From the NCBI RefSeq assembly GCF_001050345.1, contig NZ_LFMW01000013.1, positions 62,001-126,000 of the forward strand: a stretch of DNA of 64,000 nucleotides, given 5' to 3'. The translations under genes were made by a program, and so were the position numbers. Numbering within the stretch: the stretch's first letter is position 1; each line of letters starts with the position of its first letter. Source of the stretch: Pseudomonas fildesensis (GTDB lineage: Bacteria > Pseudomonadota > Gammaproteobacteria > Pseudomonadales > Pseudomonadaceae). Below are positions 53,777-64,000 of this stretch, piece by piece. The notes under the pieces were generated by a model. The model did not search any database. It was not told the DNA's origin and was given only the letters and a program-made list of their open reading frames with translations.

Positions 53777-55171
53777 CTAGACTTGCGCCTGAGCACCCTC
53801 AAACCACTTCAGCTTCTCACGCAACACCACCACCTCACCCACGATCACCAGTGTCGGCGCATGCACTTCATGCTCCGCCACCATGCGTGGCAAGTCGGCC
53901 AGGGTGCCGGTAAACACGCGCTGGTTGGACGTGGTGCCCTGCTGGATCAACGCCGCCGGCGTATCCGCCGCACGCCCATGCTTGATCAACTGTTCGCAGA
54001 TGATCGGCAAGCCAATCAAGCCCATGTAGAACACCAGGGTCTGCGATGGCCCCACCAGGTCATTCCAGGGCAGGTCCGAAGTCCCGTCCTTCAAGTGTCC
54101 CGTGATAAAACGCACCGACTGCGCATAGTCGCGGTGTGTCAGCGGAATCCCGGCATACGCCGCGCAACCACTGGCCGCCGTGATCCCCGGCACCACCTGG
54201 AACGGGATGCCATGGGCCGCCAACTCTTCGATCTCTTCACCGCCGCGCCCAAAGATGAACGGATCGCCACCCTTGAGGCGCAGCACACGCTTGCCTTGCT
54301 TGGCCAGGTCCACCAGTTGCTGGTTGATCTGGTCTTGCGGCACGGCGTGTTCGGCGCGACGTTTACCCACGTACACGCGCTCGGCGTCGCGGCGGCACAA
54401 CTCGAGAATCGCCGGGGCCACCAAGCGGTCATACAGCACCACGTCGGCTTGCTGCATCAAGCGCAAGGCACGGAAGGTCAGCAGGTCTGGATCACCGGGG
54501 CCTGCGCCCACCAGGTAGACCTCACCCGGCGCATGGGGCGGCTTGCCGTTGACTTTTTCCACCAGCAAACGCTCAGCTTCAGCGCCCTGCCCGGCCAGTT
54601 GCCGGTCGGCAATCGGGCCCTGGAACACTTCTTCCCAGAACGCCCGGCGTTGCTGCACATCCGGGTACAAGCCTTTCACCTGGGCACGAAAACGCGCCGC
54701 CAACCCGGCCAATTGGCCATAGGTGGACGGAATCCAGGTTTCCAGCTTGGCGCGGATCAGGCGTGCCAGCACGGGTGCATCGCCGCCACTGGACACTGCA
54801 ATCACCAGGGGCGAACGGTCGACAATCGCCGGGAAGATCACGCTGCACAAGGCTGGCGCATCCACCACGTTGACCGGCACGCAACGGCGTTTGGCATCAC
54901 TGGACACTTGCGCGTTCAGTGGCTCGTCGTCCGTCGCCGCGATGATCAGGGTGCAACCATCAAGGTCGGCCTCCTGATAACCGCGTAAAATCAATTCCCC
55001 GCCACTGCCCAGTACCAGTTCACGCAACTGGACTTCAATCTGGGGAGCAACCACCCGCAGCAACGCGCCGGCGTCGGCCAGCAGCCGGGATTTGCGCAAG
55101 GCAATCTCCCCGCCACCGACGACCAACACACGACTGCCGCGCAGGTTATGAAACAGCGGCAGAAATTCCAT
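53777..55171 (-). CDS. cysG: Siroheme synthase
   Basis: A 464-residue fused enzyme. The N-terminal part (LVVGGGEIALRKSRLLADAG) is precorrin-2 dehydrogenase and ferrochelatase. The C-terminal part (about 215-460) is the SAM-dependent uroporphyrinogen-III methyltransferase, with VGAGPGDPDLLTFRALRLMQ and LKGGDPFIFGRGGEE. It makes siroheme for sulphite and nitrite reductases. It follows serS with no gap. Confidence 0.96.
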   Translation of the reverse strand: MEFLPLFHNLRGSRVLVVGGGEIALRKSRLLADAGALLRVVAPQIEVQLRELVLGSGGELILRGYQEADLDGCTLIIAATDDEPLNAQVSSDAKRRCVPVNVVDAPALCSVIFPAIVDRSPLVIAVSSGGDAPVLARLIRAKLETWIPSTYGQLAGLAARFRAQVKGLYPDVQQRRAFWEEVFQGPIADRQLAGQGAEAERLLVEKVNGKPPHAPGEVYLVGAGPGDPDLLTFRALRLMQQADVVLYDRLVAPAILELCRRDAERVYVGKRRAEHAVPQDQINQQLVDLAKQGKRVLRLKGGDPFIFGRGGEEIEELAAHGIPFQVVPGITAASGCAAYAGIPLTHRDYAQSVRFITGHLKDGTSDLPWNDLVGPSQTLVFYMGLIGLPIICEQLIKHGRAADTPAALIQQGTTSNQRVFTGTLADLPRMVAEHEVHAPTLVIVGEVVVLREKLKWFEGAQAQV

Positions 55172-56452
<1,281 letters not shown>

Positions 56453-56468
56453 GTCGGTCTCTCGTTTA

Positions 56469-56843
56469 TCAAAGTTTGGTCAAGGACAGGCCAGCCCAGG
56501 TGGCGAGCAGCCCGCCGAACACGCTGATGCCCAGGTAACCGAAGGCTACCAGGGCCTGCCCGCTTTCCAGCAGGCGCAGCGTATCCAGTGAAAAGGATGA
56601 AAAGGTCGTCAGACCGCCTACAAAGCCGACAATCAAGCCGGCTCGAATTTCAATCGGCACTTCCGGGCGCAACAGAAACCAGCCGTACAACAGCCCGATG
56701 ATCAAACAGCCCACCAGGTTGACCGCCAGGGTCGCCGCATAAAAATGCTTCGGCCAATTGGCGCTGACCCAAGTGCCAGCGGCGAAACGCAATAATGTAC
56801 CAGCGATGCCGGCTGCGGACACGGCAAGAATCGTCTTGAACAC
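56469..56843 (-). CDS. crcB: Fluoride channel protein CrcB/Fluc
   Basis: A 124-residue protein with four helices. VGFVGGLTTFSSFSLDTLRL contains the TTFSSFS motif of the Fluc channel, and AVNLVGCLIIGLLYGWFL carries the conserved Asn. It forms a dual-topology dimer exporting fluoride. It shares one base with the rarA stop. Confidence 0.95.
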   Translation of the reverse strand: MFKTILAVSAAGIAGTLLRFAAGTWVSANWPKHFYAATLAVNLVGCLIIGLLYGWFLLRPEVPIEIRAGLIVGFVGGLTTFSSFSLDTLRLLESGQALVAFGYLGISVFGGLLATWAGLSLTKL

Positions 56844-58165
56844 TACTTTCTCCGCTGTTTTGGGCTGAGGCGATCGAGTTGGGCGAGGTGGTTGAGCTTT
56901 TCACCGATTTTCAGCTCCAGGCCACGAGGCACCGGCTGGTAGAACGGCTGTGGCTCAAGCTCGTCAGGGAAGTAATCTTCGCCGGCCGCGTAGGCATCCG
57001 GCTCGTCATGGGCATAGCGGTATTCATCGCCGTAGCCCAGTTGTTTCATCAGCTTGGTCGGTGCATTGCGCAGGTGCAGCGGCACTTCCAGGGAGCCGTG
57101 TTCGGCGGCCGCGCGCAATGCGGACTTGAAGCCCATATACACCGCGTTGCTTTTCGGCGCGCAGGCCAGGTAGGTAATGGCTTGTGCCACCGCCAACTCG
57201 CCTTCCGGGCTGCCGAGACGCTCCTGAACTTCCCAGGCGGCCAGGCACAGGCTCAGGGCGCGCGGGTCAGCGTTGCCAATGTCTTCGCTGGCCATGCGCA
57301 CCACGCGGCGCGCGAGGTACAGCGGGTCGCAACCACCGTCGATCATCCGTGCAAACCAGTACAACGCGCCGTCCGGGTTCGAACCGCGCACGGATTTGTG
57401 CAGCGCCGATATCTGGTCGTAAAAGGCTTCGCCACCCTTGTCGAAGCGCCGGCGTGTGTCGCCGAGCAGGCTTTGCAGCAAGTCGACGCCAATCTCACTG
57501 CCGTCTTCGGCCAGGTCGGAGGCGTTCTCCAGCAGGTTGAGAAAGCGTCGGCCGTCACCATCGGCGGCGCTCAGCAGAATCTTGAAGCCTTCGTCGCCGA
57601 GGCTCAGCTGGCGCTTACCGAGGCCCTTGTCTTCGCTCAAGGCGCGGTGCAACAGCTTCTGCATCGCCGCTTCGTCCAGGCTCTTGAGCACATAGACCCG
57701 CGCCCGTGACAGCAAGGCGTTGTTCAATTCAAACGAAGGGTTTTCGGTGGTGGCACCAATGAAGATCAGCGTGCCGTCTTCGACATAGGGCAGGAACGCA
57801 TCCTGCTGCGATTTGTTGAAACGGTGCACTTCGTCGACAAACAGGATGGTGCGCTTGCCGTATTGCCCGGCCTGTTGCTTGGCGACTTCCACCGCCTGGC
57901 GGATCTCCTTGACCCCGGCGAGCACCGCCGAGACCGTTTCGAAATGCGCATCCGAGACTTTCGCCAGCAGCCGCGCCAGGGTGGTTTTACCCACCCCCGG
58001 CGGCCCCCAGAAAATCATCGAGTGCAGCGCACCCTGCTCCAGGGCTTCGCGCAGCGGCTTGCCGCGAGCGAGCAGGTGTTCCTGACCGACGTACTCGTCC
58101 AGGTTGGTCGAACGCAAACGCGCGGCCAATGGTTGAGCAATCGGGTCACTTCGAAACAGATCCAT
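56843..58165 (-). CDS. rarA: Replication-associated recombination protein A
   Basis: A 440-residue AAA+ ATPase of the clamp-loader class (also MgsA). IFWGPPGVGKTTLARLLAK is Walker A, ILFVDEVHRFNKSQQDAFLP is Walker B, and IGATTENPSFELNNALLSRA is the sensor region. It acts at stalled replication forks. It lies between lolA and crcB. Confidence 0.95.
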   Translation of the reverse strand: MDLFRSDPIAQPLAARLRSTNLDEYVGQEHLLARGKPLREALEQGALHSMIFWGPPGVGKTTLARLLAKVSDAHFETVSAVLAGVKEIRQAVEVAKQQAGQYGKRTILFVDEVHRFNKSQQDAFLPYVEDGTLIFIGATTENPSFELNNALLSRARVYVLKSLDEAAMQKLLHRALSEDKGLGKRQLSLGDEGFKILLSAADGDGRRFLNLLENASDLAEDGSEIGVDLLQSLLGDTRRRFDKGGEAFYDQISALHKSVRGSNPDGALYWFARMIDGGCDPLYLARRVVRMASEDIGNADPRALSLCLAAWEVQERLGSPEGELAVAQAITYLACAPKSNAVYMGFKSALRAAAEHGSLEVPLHLRNAPTKLMKQLGYGDEYRYAHDEPDAYAAGEDYFPDELEPQPFYQPVPRGLELKIGEKLNHLAQLDRLSPKQRRK

Positions 58166-58192
58166 GGGCAGCGTTTAAAACCTCTCGGCAGT

Positions 58193-58816
58193 TTATTCCT
58201 GGATCACGTCGGCACCCTTGGGGATGTCGAACTTGAACTTGGACGCCGGTACCGGCTGGTTGGCCTTGACCCCGGAGAACAGGATATCGGTGCGCTGGCC
58301 GACGCTGTCGACCAGGCGCATGTTATTGATCACGCCGTTGCCGAACGACAGGGACAACGTGTCAAACAGCGTGTCCTTGGATTTCGGCTTGAGGGTGAAC
58401 TCGATCACGTTGCTGGTCTGCTTTGAGGTGATCTCGAAGCTGTCGTTGATTTTCGACACGTCACCCGAGAGCAGCAGCGCCGGAGTCTGGTTCAGTCGCG
58501 GGTCCAGCTTCTTGATGGTCGCCTGCTCCAAGTCCGGGTCCCACAGGGTGACTTTCTGGCCGTCCGAGACGATGGTCTGCTCGGCCTTGCCTTCCGTGTG
58601 CCAGTAGAACAGCCCTGGGCGCTGCACGGCCATCTCGCCGGCGGTTTCCTGCAACTGGGTACCGCCGGCATCCAGCGTGAGCTGGGAGAAGCGCGCGGTC
58701 AGGGTCTGGGATTTGTCCAACAGGTTCTTCAGGCTGGCGACGGAGGCCGGGTCAGCGTGGGCCGAAACAGCGGTCAGGGCCAGTACCGGCAACAACAGCA
58801 TGCGGATAAGACGCAT
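58193..58816 (-). CDS. lolA: Outer membrane lipoprotein carrier protein LolA
   Basis: A 207-residue periplasmic chaperone. The start MRLIRMLLLPVLALTAVSAHA is behind GAGGA. The mature chain has PGLFYWHTEGKAEQTIVSDG and ILFSGVKANQPVPASKFKFD, typical of LolA. It ferries lipoproteins from LolCDE to LolB. Confidence 0.95.
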   Translation of the reverse strand: MRLIRMLLLPVLALTAVSAHADPASVASLKNLLDKSQTLTARFSQLTLDAGGTQLQETAGEMAVQRPGLFYWHTEGKAEQTIVSDGQKVTLWDPDLEQATIKKLDPRLNQTPALLLSGDVSKINDSFEITSKQTSNVIEFTLKPKSKDTLFDTLSLSFGNGVINNMRLVDSVGQRTDILFSGVKANQPVPASKFKFDIPKGADVIQE

Positions 58817-58870
58817 GGGAGTCCTCATTGAGTCGTTAGGGCGAGCCGCGTGATGCCACGCGGCACGTGA

Positions 58871-61273
58871 TCAGTCGCGCATTTGCCCGGGAGCGATGAC
58901 TTCGCGCGAGCCGTTGGTGTTCATTGCGGTCACGACGCCAGCGTTTTCCATGGATTCGATCATGCGGGCGGCACGGTTGTAGCCGATTTTCAGCTTGCGC
59001 TGTACCGCAGAAATAGAGGCGCGGCGGCTTTCGAGCACGAACGCCACGGCTTCGTCATACAGCGCATCGGTTTCGGCATCATCGTCGCCACCGCTGCCAC
59101 CATCGAAGCCGCTGCCGGCTTCTTCGACACCCGCAAGGATGTCGTCGTTGTATTCCGGCGCGCCACGCAGTTTCCAGGCTTCGACCACGCGATGCACTTC
59201 ATCATCGGAGACGAAGGCGCCGTGGACGCGGATTGGCAGGCTGGTGCCCGGTGGCATGTAGAGCATGTCACCATGGCCCAACAGTTGCTCGGCGCCGCCC
59301 TGGTCGATGATGGTCCGCGAATCGATCTTGCTCGACACCTGGAACGCCATGCGGGTCGGGATGTTGGCCTTGATCAGGCCGGTGATCACGTCCACCGACG
59401 GGCGCTGGGTCGCGAGAATCAAGTGAATCCCCGCCGCACGCGCCTTCTGGGCGATACGTGCGATCAGCTCTTCTACCTTCTTGCCGACGATCATCATCAT
59501 GTCGGCAAATTCGTCGACCACCACCACGATGGTCGGCAATTTGGTCAGCAGCGGCGCTTCATCGTGAATGCTTTCGCGCTTGTACAGCGGATCGGTCAGC
59601 GGCGTACCGGCGTCCTGGGCTTCCTTGACCTTGGCGTTGAAACCCGACAGGTTACGTACGCCCATCTTCGCCATCAGTTTGTAGCGTCGCTCCATCTCGG
59701 CAACGCTCCAGCGCAGAGCGTTAGCGGCGTCCTTCATGTCGGTGACCACTGGGCACAGCAGGTGCGGAATGCCTTCGTAGATCGACAATTCGAGCATTTT
59801 CGGGTCAATCATGATCAGCTTGGCGTCTTCCGGGCCCGACTTGAACAGGATCGACAGGATCATCGCGTTGACGCCCACCGACTTACCGGAACCGGTGGTA
59901 CCGGCCACCAGCAGGTGAGGCATTTTCGCAAGGTCGGTGATCACCGGCTTGCCGCCGATGTCATGGCCGAGGGCCAGAGTGACCGGCGATTTGAAGTTGT
60001 CGTATTCCGGGGTCGACAGCACTTCGGAGAAGCGCACGATCTGGCGATCCTCGTTGGGTATCTCGATACCCACGGTGGTCTTGCCGGGGATGACTTCCAC
60101 CACGCGCACGCTGGTCACGGCCAGGGAACGTGCCAGGTCCTTGGCGAGGTTGGAGATGCGGCTGACCTTGACGCCCGCGGCCGGCTGGATTTCGTAACGG
60201 GTAATCACCGGGCCCGGGTGGATCGAATCCACCGTCACTTCGACGCCGAATTCCTTGAGTTTGATTTCCAGCAGGTGGCCGACCGCCGCCAGGGATTCCG
60301 GGGAGTAGTTGAGTTGTTTCTTTTCGGCCGGGTCGAGAATCGAAATCGGCGGCAAGGTGCCTTCGACGGCGCTGTCGACAAACAACGGCGCCTGTTTCTC
60401 TTTTTGCACACGGGCGCTGGGCTCGGGAGCCTTGGCCGGCGCCGGAGCGATCACCGGCGGCACCTGCTTCTCGCGGTCCGACATGTGCTTGCTCAGGGCT
60501 TGCTCGCGCTCGATCAGGCGTTCCTTGACCTTGGCTTGCTCACGTCGGTCCGGCGTACTCGGGGCCACCACCTCGTTGACCCGGGTGTCCACCTCGCGCA
60601 ACTGCGCCACCATGCGCTTACGGTCGACGCGGGCCGACCACCAGCGGTTGGCGGCCCCCTGGAACAGTTCGAGCAGGTCGAGGGTGATTTTGCCGGTCAC
60701 GTCCATGACCTTGAACCACGACAAGTCGGTAAACACCGTGAGGCCGAACAGGAACAACGCGATAAACATCAGGGTGCTGCCCTGGATATTCAGGGACTTG
60801 CGCGCCAGGTCGCCAAGGCTTTCGCCCAATGCGCCACCCGCGCCCGCCGGCAAACCGGTCGGCGCGTGGAAGTGGATATGCGCCAGGGCTGCGCCGGACA
60901 ACACCAGGAACACCAGGCCAATCAGGCGCCACGAGAACAGCCAGCCGCTCCACTGCCACGGTTCGTGACGCTGGCGGAAGATCTGCCAGGTCTTGATCGC
61001 GAGCAGCAACGGGAAGATGTAGGCGAAGTAACCCAGCACCATGAACAGGATATCGGCGCTATAGGAGCCGGCAGGCCCGCCGAAGTTCTGCACGTCGTCG
61101 ATCTTGCTGTTGTGGCTCCAGCCCGGATCGTCCTTGCCGTAGGTCAACAAAGCCATCATCAGGAACAGGCACAGGGCGCCGATAGCGATCAGCGCACCTT
61201 CCTTGAGTCGATAATGCAGGTGCTGACGCCAGGCCGGCACGACTGTCTTAGGTTTCGCGGTGGTTTTCTTCAA
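58871..61273 (-). CDS. ftsK: DNA translocase FtsK
   Basis: An 800-residue divisome protein: four N-terminal helices (about 20-190), a linker with Lys/Glu-rich coiled-coil, and the motor domain with Walker A VAGTTGSGKSVGVNAMI and DEFADMMMIVGKKVEELI. The C-terminal gamma winged helix (IGYNRAARMIESMENAGVV) reads KOPS. It resolves chromosome dimers with XerCD. A hairpin with GCCGCGTG arms lies before lolA. Confidence 0.97.
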   Translation of the reverse strand: MKKTTAKPKTVVPAWRQHLHYRLKEGALIAIGALCLFLMMALLTYGKDDPGWSHNSKIDDVQNFGGPAGSYSADILFMVLGYFAYIFPLLLAIKTWQIFRQRHEPWQWSGWLFSWRLIGLVFLVLSGAALAHIHFHAPTGLPAGAGGALGESLGDLARKSLNIQGSTLMFIALFLFGLTVFTDLSWFKVMDVTGKITLDLLELFQGAANRWWSARVDRKRMVAQLREVDTRVNEVVAPSTPDRREQAKVKERLIEREQALSKHMSDREKQVPPVIAPAPAKAPEPSARVQKEKQAPLFVDSAVEGTLPPISILDPAEKKQLNYSPESLAAVGHLLEIKLKEFGVEVTVDSIHPGPVITRYEIQPAAGVKVSRISNLAKDLARSLAVTSVRVVEVIPGKTTVGIEIPNEDRQIVRFSEVLSTPEYDNFKSPVTLALGHDIGGKPVITDLAKMPHLLVAGTTGSGKSVGVNAMILSILFKSGPEDAKLIMIDPKMLELSIYEGIPHLLCPVVTDMKDAANALRWSVAEMERRYKLMAKMGVRNLSGFNAKVKEAQDAGTPLTDPLYKRESIHDEAPLLTKLPTIVVVVDEFADMMMIVGKKVEELIARIAQKARAAGIHLILATQRPSVDVITGLIKANIPTRMAFQVSSKIDSRTIIDQGGAEQLLGHGDMLYMPPGTSLPIRVHGAFVSDDEVHRVVEAWKLRGAPEYNDDILAGVEEAGSGFDGGSGGDDDAETDALYDEAVAFVLESRRASISAVQRKLKIGYNRAARMIESMENAGVVTAMNTNGSREVIAPGQMRD

Positions 61274-61768
61274 AACGGGTCTTTTCCTGCGCCTTTAGCG
61301 CGTCCATCGTTGAATGACTGCACACTGCTGCCCAATCCGAGCAGCTGAAAAAATAAACGAACGTCGTAGAAACTACTTTTAACACTGGGCAATGGATGGG
61401 TGAAATGGCGATAACGCCACAATGGCCGCATTGTACGGGTTTGCGTCCCCGTTGCCACGCACTTGCCCTCACCCGGCAGCATAGACAATTCATTTGTCAC
61501 AACATGTTCAATTTGAGCATGCATTGTCTTTGCTGACAAAGGCTTATGAGCTGTTTTTACCAATCCGGGCAAGCTTGGCAAATGGCCTGCATGGGCCGGA
61601 CCCGATTACGACCACGCCTCAGGCATAGAGTTGCAGAAACACCCGTTCACGCTAATCCACGCCAATGCCCTATTCGGGCTGGCCCCACAGCGCTGTGTCG
61701 ACAATAATCACCCCCTGGGGCAGGCGACATTCCTGCCACTCCCCTCCCCTTCCGTAAGCCTGGATGCC
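61274..61768. other. 495-base divergent intergenic region between ftsK and aat
   Basis: No coding frame can be supported. Near 61490-61560 it is locally AT-rich (CAATTCATTTGTCACAACAT and similar), with several TTTGTC/GACAAA elements that may hold promoters. In P. aeruginosa PAO1 trxB1 lies here, but no thioredoxin reductase sequence is present. Confidence 0.5.
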
Positions 61769-62449
61769 ATGCTCACCTGGTTACAACGCAACACACTGAC
61801 CTTCCCTCCGCTGGCCAAAGCCATGCGCGAACCCAATGGCCTGCTCGCCGCCGGTGGCGACTTGTCGGCCGAGCGCCTGGTCAAGGCCTACCGCCATGGC
61901 TGCTTTCCGTGGTTCTCGGAAGGCCAACCGATCCTTTGGTGGTCGCCTGACCCGCGCACCGTGATATTTCCTGACGAACTGCATGTATCGCGCAGCCTGG
62001 GCAAACTGTTGCGCCAGCAGCGCTATGCAGTGACCTTCGACCAGGACTTCGCTGCCGTCATCCAGGCGTGCGCAGAACCGCGCGCCTACGCGGATGGCAC
62101 CTGGATCACCGAGGGCATACAGAGCGCCTACCTGGAGCTGCACCAGCGAGGTTATGCACACTCGGTAGAAGTGTGGGACCAGGGCGAACTGGTGGGCGGC
62201 CTGTATGGCCTGGCGATGGGCCAGTTGTTTTTTGGCGAATCCATGTTCAGTCGCGCCGACAATGCCTCGAAATTCGGCTTCGCCACGCTGACCCGGCAAT
62301 TGCAGGAATGGGGATTTGTGTTGATCGACTGCCAGATGCCCAATGATCACTTGCACAGCCTGGGCGCCCGCGCCATTCCCCGCAGCGAATTTGCCGGTTT
62401 CCTGCGCGATCATCTGGACCAACCCAGCTCTGGTCCGTGGGTTTCCTAG
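61769..62449 (+). CDS. aat: Leucyl/phenylalanyl-tRNA-protein transferase
   Basis: A 226-residue enzyme of the N-end rule. MLTWLQRNTLTFPPLAKAM, then LLAAGGDLSAERLVKAYRHG, ILWWSPDPRTVIFPDELHVS and GLYGLAMGQLFFGESMFS are Aat signatures. It adds Leu or Phe to proteins with basic N-termini. Confidence 0.95.
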   Translation: MLTWLQRNTLTFPPLAKAMREPNGLLAAGGDLSAERLVKAYRHGCFPWFSEGQPILWWSPDPRTVIFPDELHVSRSLGKLLRQQRYAVTFDQDFAAVIQACAEPRAYADGTWITEGIQSAYLELHQRGYAHSVEVWDQGELVGGLYGLAMGQLFFGESMFSRADNASKFGFATLTRQLQEWGFVLIDCQMPNDHLHSLGARAIPRSEFAGFLRDHLDQPSSGPWVS

Positions 62450-62504
62450 GCGACATCCGCACACCTGGCTTACACTTATTTCAAAGCTTACCCGAGGGTT
62501 GATC

Positions 62505-63212
62505 ATGACCGAGCTGGCGCGTTTGAAGTTTTATGCCACTCAAGCTCACTCTTGCAGCTATCTGCCCGACGAGCAGGCCACCACGCTGTTCCTCGACCCC
62601 AGTCAGCCGATGGATGTGCATGTGTATGCCGATCTATCGGAAATGGGTTTTCGGCGCAGTGGCGATCATCTGTACCGGCCCCACTGCCAGAACTGCAATG
62701 CCTGCGTCCCGGCACGCATCCCCGTGGCGCAGTTTCTGCCGGACCGCAACCAGAAGCGCATCCTCAAGCGCAACGCCGACCTGACGGTAACGCCGGCCAA
62801 GCCCAAGTTCAGCGAAGAATATTTCGACCTGTATCAGCGCTACATCGAACAGCGCCATGCCGATGGCGATATGTTCCCGCCCAGCCGCGACCAGTTTTCC
62901 ACGTTCCTGGTGCGCGACCTGCCCTTTTCACGCTTCTACGAGTTTCGCCTCGACGGTCGCCTGCTGGCCGTCGCCGTGACCGATTTGCTGCCCAATGGCC
63001 TGTCGGCGGTCTACACGTTCTATGAACCGGCCGAAGAGCGTCGCAGCCTGGGACGCTTCGCCATCCTCTGGCAAATTGGCGAAGCATTGCGCCAGGAACT
63101 GGAGGCGCTGTACCTCGGTTACTGGATCAAGAACTGCAAAAAGATGAATTACAAGACCCAATATCGACCCATAGAACTGCTAATTAATCAAAGATGGGTC
63201 ACGCTTAACTAG
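62505..63212 (+). CDS. bpt: Aspartate/glutamate leucyltransferase (arginyltransferase family)
   Basis: A 235-residue Ate1-type enzyme. It has [20 protein letters not shown], the Cys-rich [18 protein letters not shown], and [20 protein letters not shown]. It adds Leu to N-terminal Asp or Glu, making substrates for ClpS/ClpAP; clpA lies just downstream in opposite direction. Confidence 0.95.
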
Positions 63213-63312
63213 AACCCCTTGGCTTAAACACCCTTTTTCGGGCACAATGCACGCCGCTTTTGCCTGGCGCAGTTGCACCGGGCCATTCACTGGATACCGA
63301 GGGCTTTACTGC

Positions 63313-63531
63313 ATGTCGAAAGAAGACAGCTTCGAAATGGAAGGCACTGTCGTCGACACCCTGCCCAACACCATGTTTCGTGTGGAGTTGGAAAATGGGC
63401 ACGTCGTAACCGCGCATATCTCCGGCAAGATGCGCAAGAACTACATTCGTATTCTTACCGGCGACAAAGTGCGCGTCGAGCTGACGCCCTATGACTTGAG
63501 CAAAGGGCGCATCACTTACCGCGCTCGTTAA
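63313..63531 (+). CDS. infA: Translation initiation factor IF-1
   Basis: A 72-residue OB-fold protein, [20 protein letters not shown] ... GRITYRAR. It is the universal IF-1 that binds the ribosomal A site. The gene stands between bpt and clpA, as is usual in pseudomonads, and is followed by a strong terminator. Confidence 0.97.
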
Positions 63532-63545
63532 TCAAGTCAATACAA

Positions 63546-63572
63546 AACGCCCGGTTATGCCGGGCGTTTTTG
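63546..63572 (+). terminator. Terminator of infA
   Basis: AACGCCCGG-TTAT-GCCGGGCGTT is a strong GC stem followed by TTT. Confidence 0.85.
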
Positions 63573-63575
63573 TAG

Positions 63576-63664
63576 GTGGGAGGGGGCTTGCTCCCGATAG
63601 CGGTGTGTCAGTTGCTAAATGCTTTGGCTGACCCACTGCTATCGGGAGCAAGCCCCCTCCCACA
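63576..63664. repeat. REP doublet (REPIN), GTGGGAGGGGGCTTGC type
   Basis: GTGGGAGGGGGCTTGCTCCCGATAG and the inverted CTATCGGGAGCAAGCCCCCTCCCAC enclose about 40 bases, in the convergent gap between infA and clpA. Confidence 0.9.
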
Positions 63665-63714
63665 TTTGATCCCCATTTTTGTTATTAATGAACTCCAATT
63701 TCTCCAGGCAGTAA

Positions 63715-63736
63715 AAAGGCGCCTTTCGGCGCCTTT
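63715..63736 (-). terminator. Terminator of clpA
   Basis: AAAGGCGCC-TTTC-GGCGCCTTT is a perfect stem; on the minus strand it is followed by TTTT. Confidence 0.8.
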
Positions 63737-63755
63737 GCGTTACTGCGATTTACGA

Positions 63756-64000
63756 TCAGGCCATTTCAGCCGTGGTTTCGAACTCGAAGGTCAGCTCGCC
63801 ATCCTTCAGGTCGATATGCACCACGCCACCATGGTCGGAGAGTTCGCCGAACAGGATCTCTTCGGCCAACGGCCGCTTGATCTTGTCCTGGATCAGACGT
63901 GCCATTGGGCGAGCGCCCATTGCCGCGTCGTAGCCACCCTCTGCGATCCAGCTGCGCGCCGCCTCCGTCACTTCCAGCTGCACGCGCTTGTCTTCCAGCT
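63756..64000 (-). CDS. clpA: ATP-dependent Clp protease ATP-binding subunit ClpA, C-terminal part
   Basis: The last 81 codons, running off the right edge. GGYDAAMGARPMARLIQDKI is the sensor-2 region of the second AAA+ ring. The rest (RPLAEEILFGELSDHGGVVH) is the C-terminal small domain. ClpA unfolds substrates for ClpP, including N-end rule proteins made by Aat and Bpt. Confidence 0.93.
   Translation of the reverse strand, partial: LEDKRVQLEVTEAARSWIAEGGYDAAMGARPMARLIQDKIKRPLAEEILFGELSDHGGVVHIDLKDGELTFEFETTAEMA

Noticed and set aside
58883..61348. Very long open frame (821 codons) antisense to ftsK
   Set aside because: It mirrors ftsK exactly, has His/Gln/Arg-rich composition typical of antisense of GC-rich genes, and has no domain or ribosome site.

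Overview
The window is a 64 kb piece of a Pseudomonas chromosome, most likely from the P. fluorescens group. The evidence is the high GC content, a gacS-ldhA pair, a murB-kdsB-lpxK-exbBD-comEC block, a tus-cysG-serS-crcB-rarA-lolA-ftsK-aat-bpt-infA-clpA block, and many REP/REPIN palindromes typical of fluorescent pseudomonads. All calls come from reading the sequence; no database search was run.

Region 1 (1-12.5 kb) is uptake and regulation. After the end of a PotE-like permease comes a complete ABC importer operon on the minus strand. It resembles the Rhizobium glycerol system GlpSTPQV with its DUF2160 partner. A divergently encoded AcoR-type sigma-54 activator faces it. The intergenic region holds a near-consensus -24/-12 promoter and an array of TGAACA half-sites. 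A FecI/FecR pair and a TonB-dependent receptor follow.

Region 2 (about 12.7-30 kb) is accessory DNA ending at tRNA-Ser(TGA). It holds small orphan genes, lipoproteins and small membrane proteins, two of which are paralogues about 12 kb apart. A self-contained catabolic cassette follows: a GntR/UTRA regulator divergent from an RraA-like aldolase, alpha/beta hydrolase, Tat-exported amidohydrolase, MFS transporter and PrpF-like isomerase. Its families match the lower protocatechuate-4,5/gallate pathway. Next come a truncated rulB/umuC-like scar and an eroded prophage. The prophage contains a cut-down early operon, a frameshifted gene, a C5-cytosine methyltransferase whose catalytic Cys is Arg, and an integrase C-terminus abutting the tRNA.

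Region 3 (30-64 kb) is core genome: a BI-1/YccA protein, cell wall and LPS genes (murB, kdsB, lpxK), ExbBD-like proteins, ComEC, GacS, a LdhA-type dehydrogenase, redox and lipoprotein genes, tag-like, ttcA, a Yip1 protein, a SprT-like protein, a CoA transferase, tusDCBE, a trpD2-like gene, a glutathionyl-hydroquinone reductase, cysG, serS, crcB, rarA, lolA, ftsK, aat, bpt, infA and the end of clpA. No trxB lies between ftsK and aat.

The most interesting leads are these: the ABC importer in which both lesions fall in the same composite ATP site; the sigma-54/UAS architecture upstream of it; the catabolic cassette with a perfect palindromic operator; the dead methyltransferase and poly-G frameshift in the prophage; and the paired small membrane proteins.
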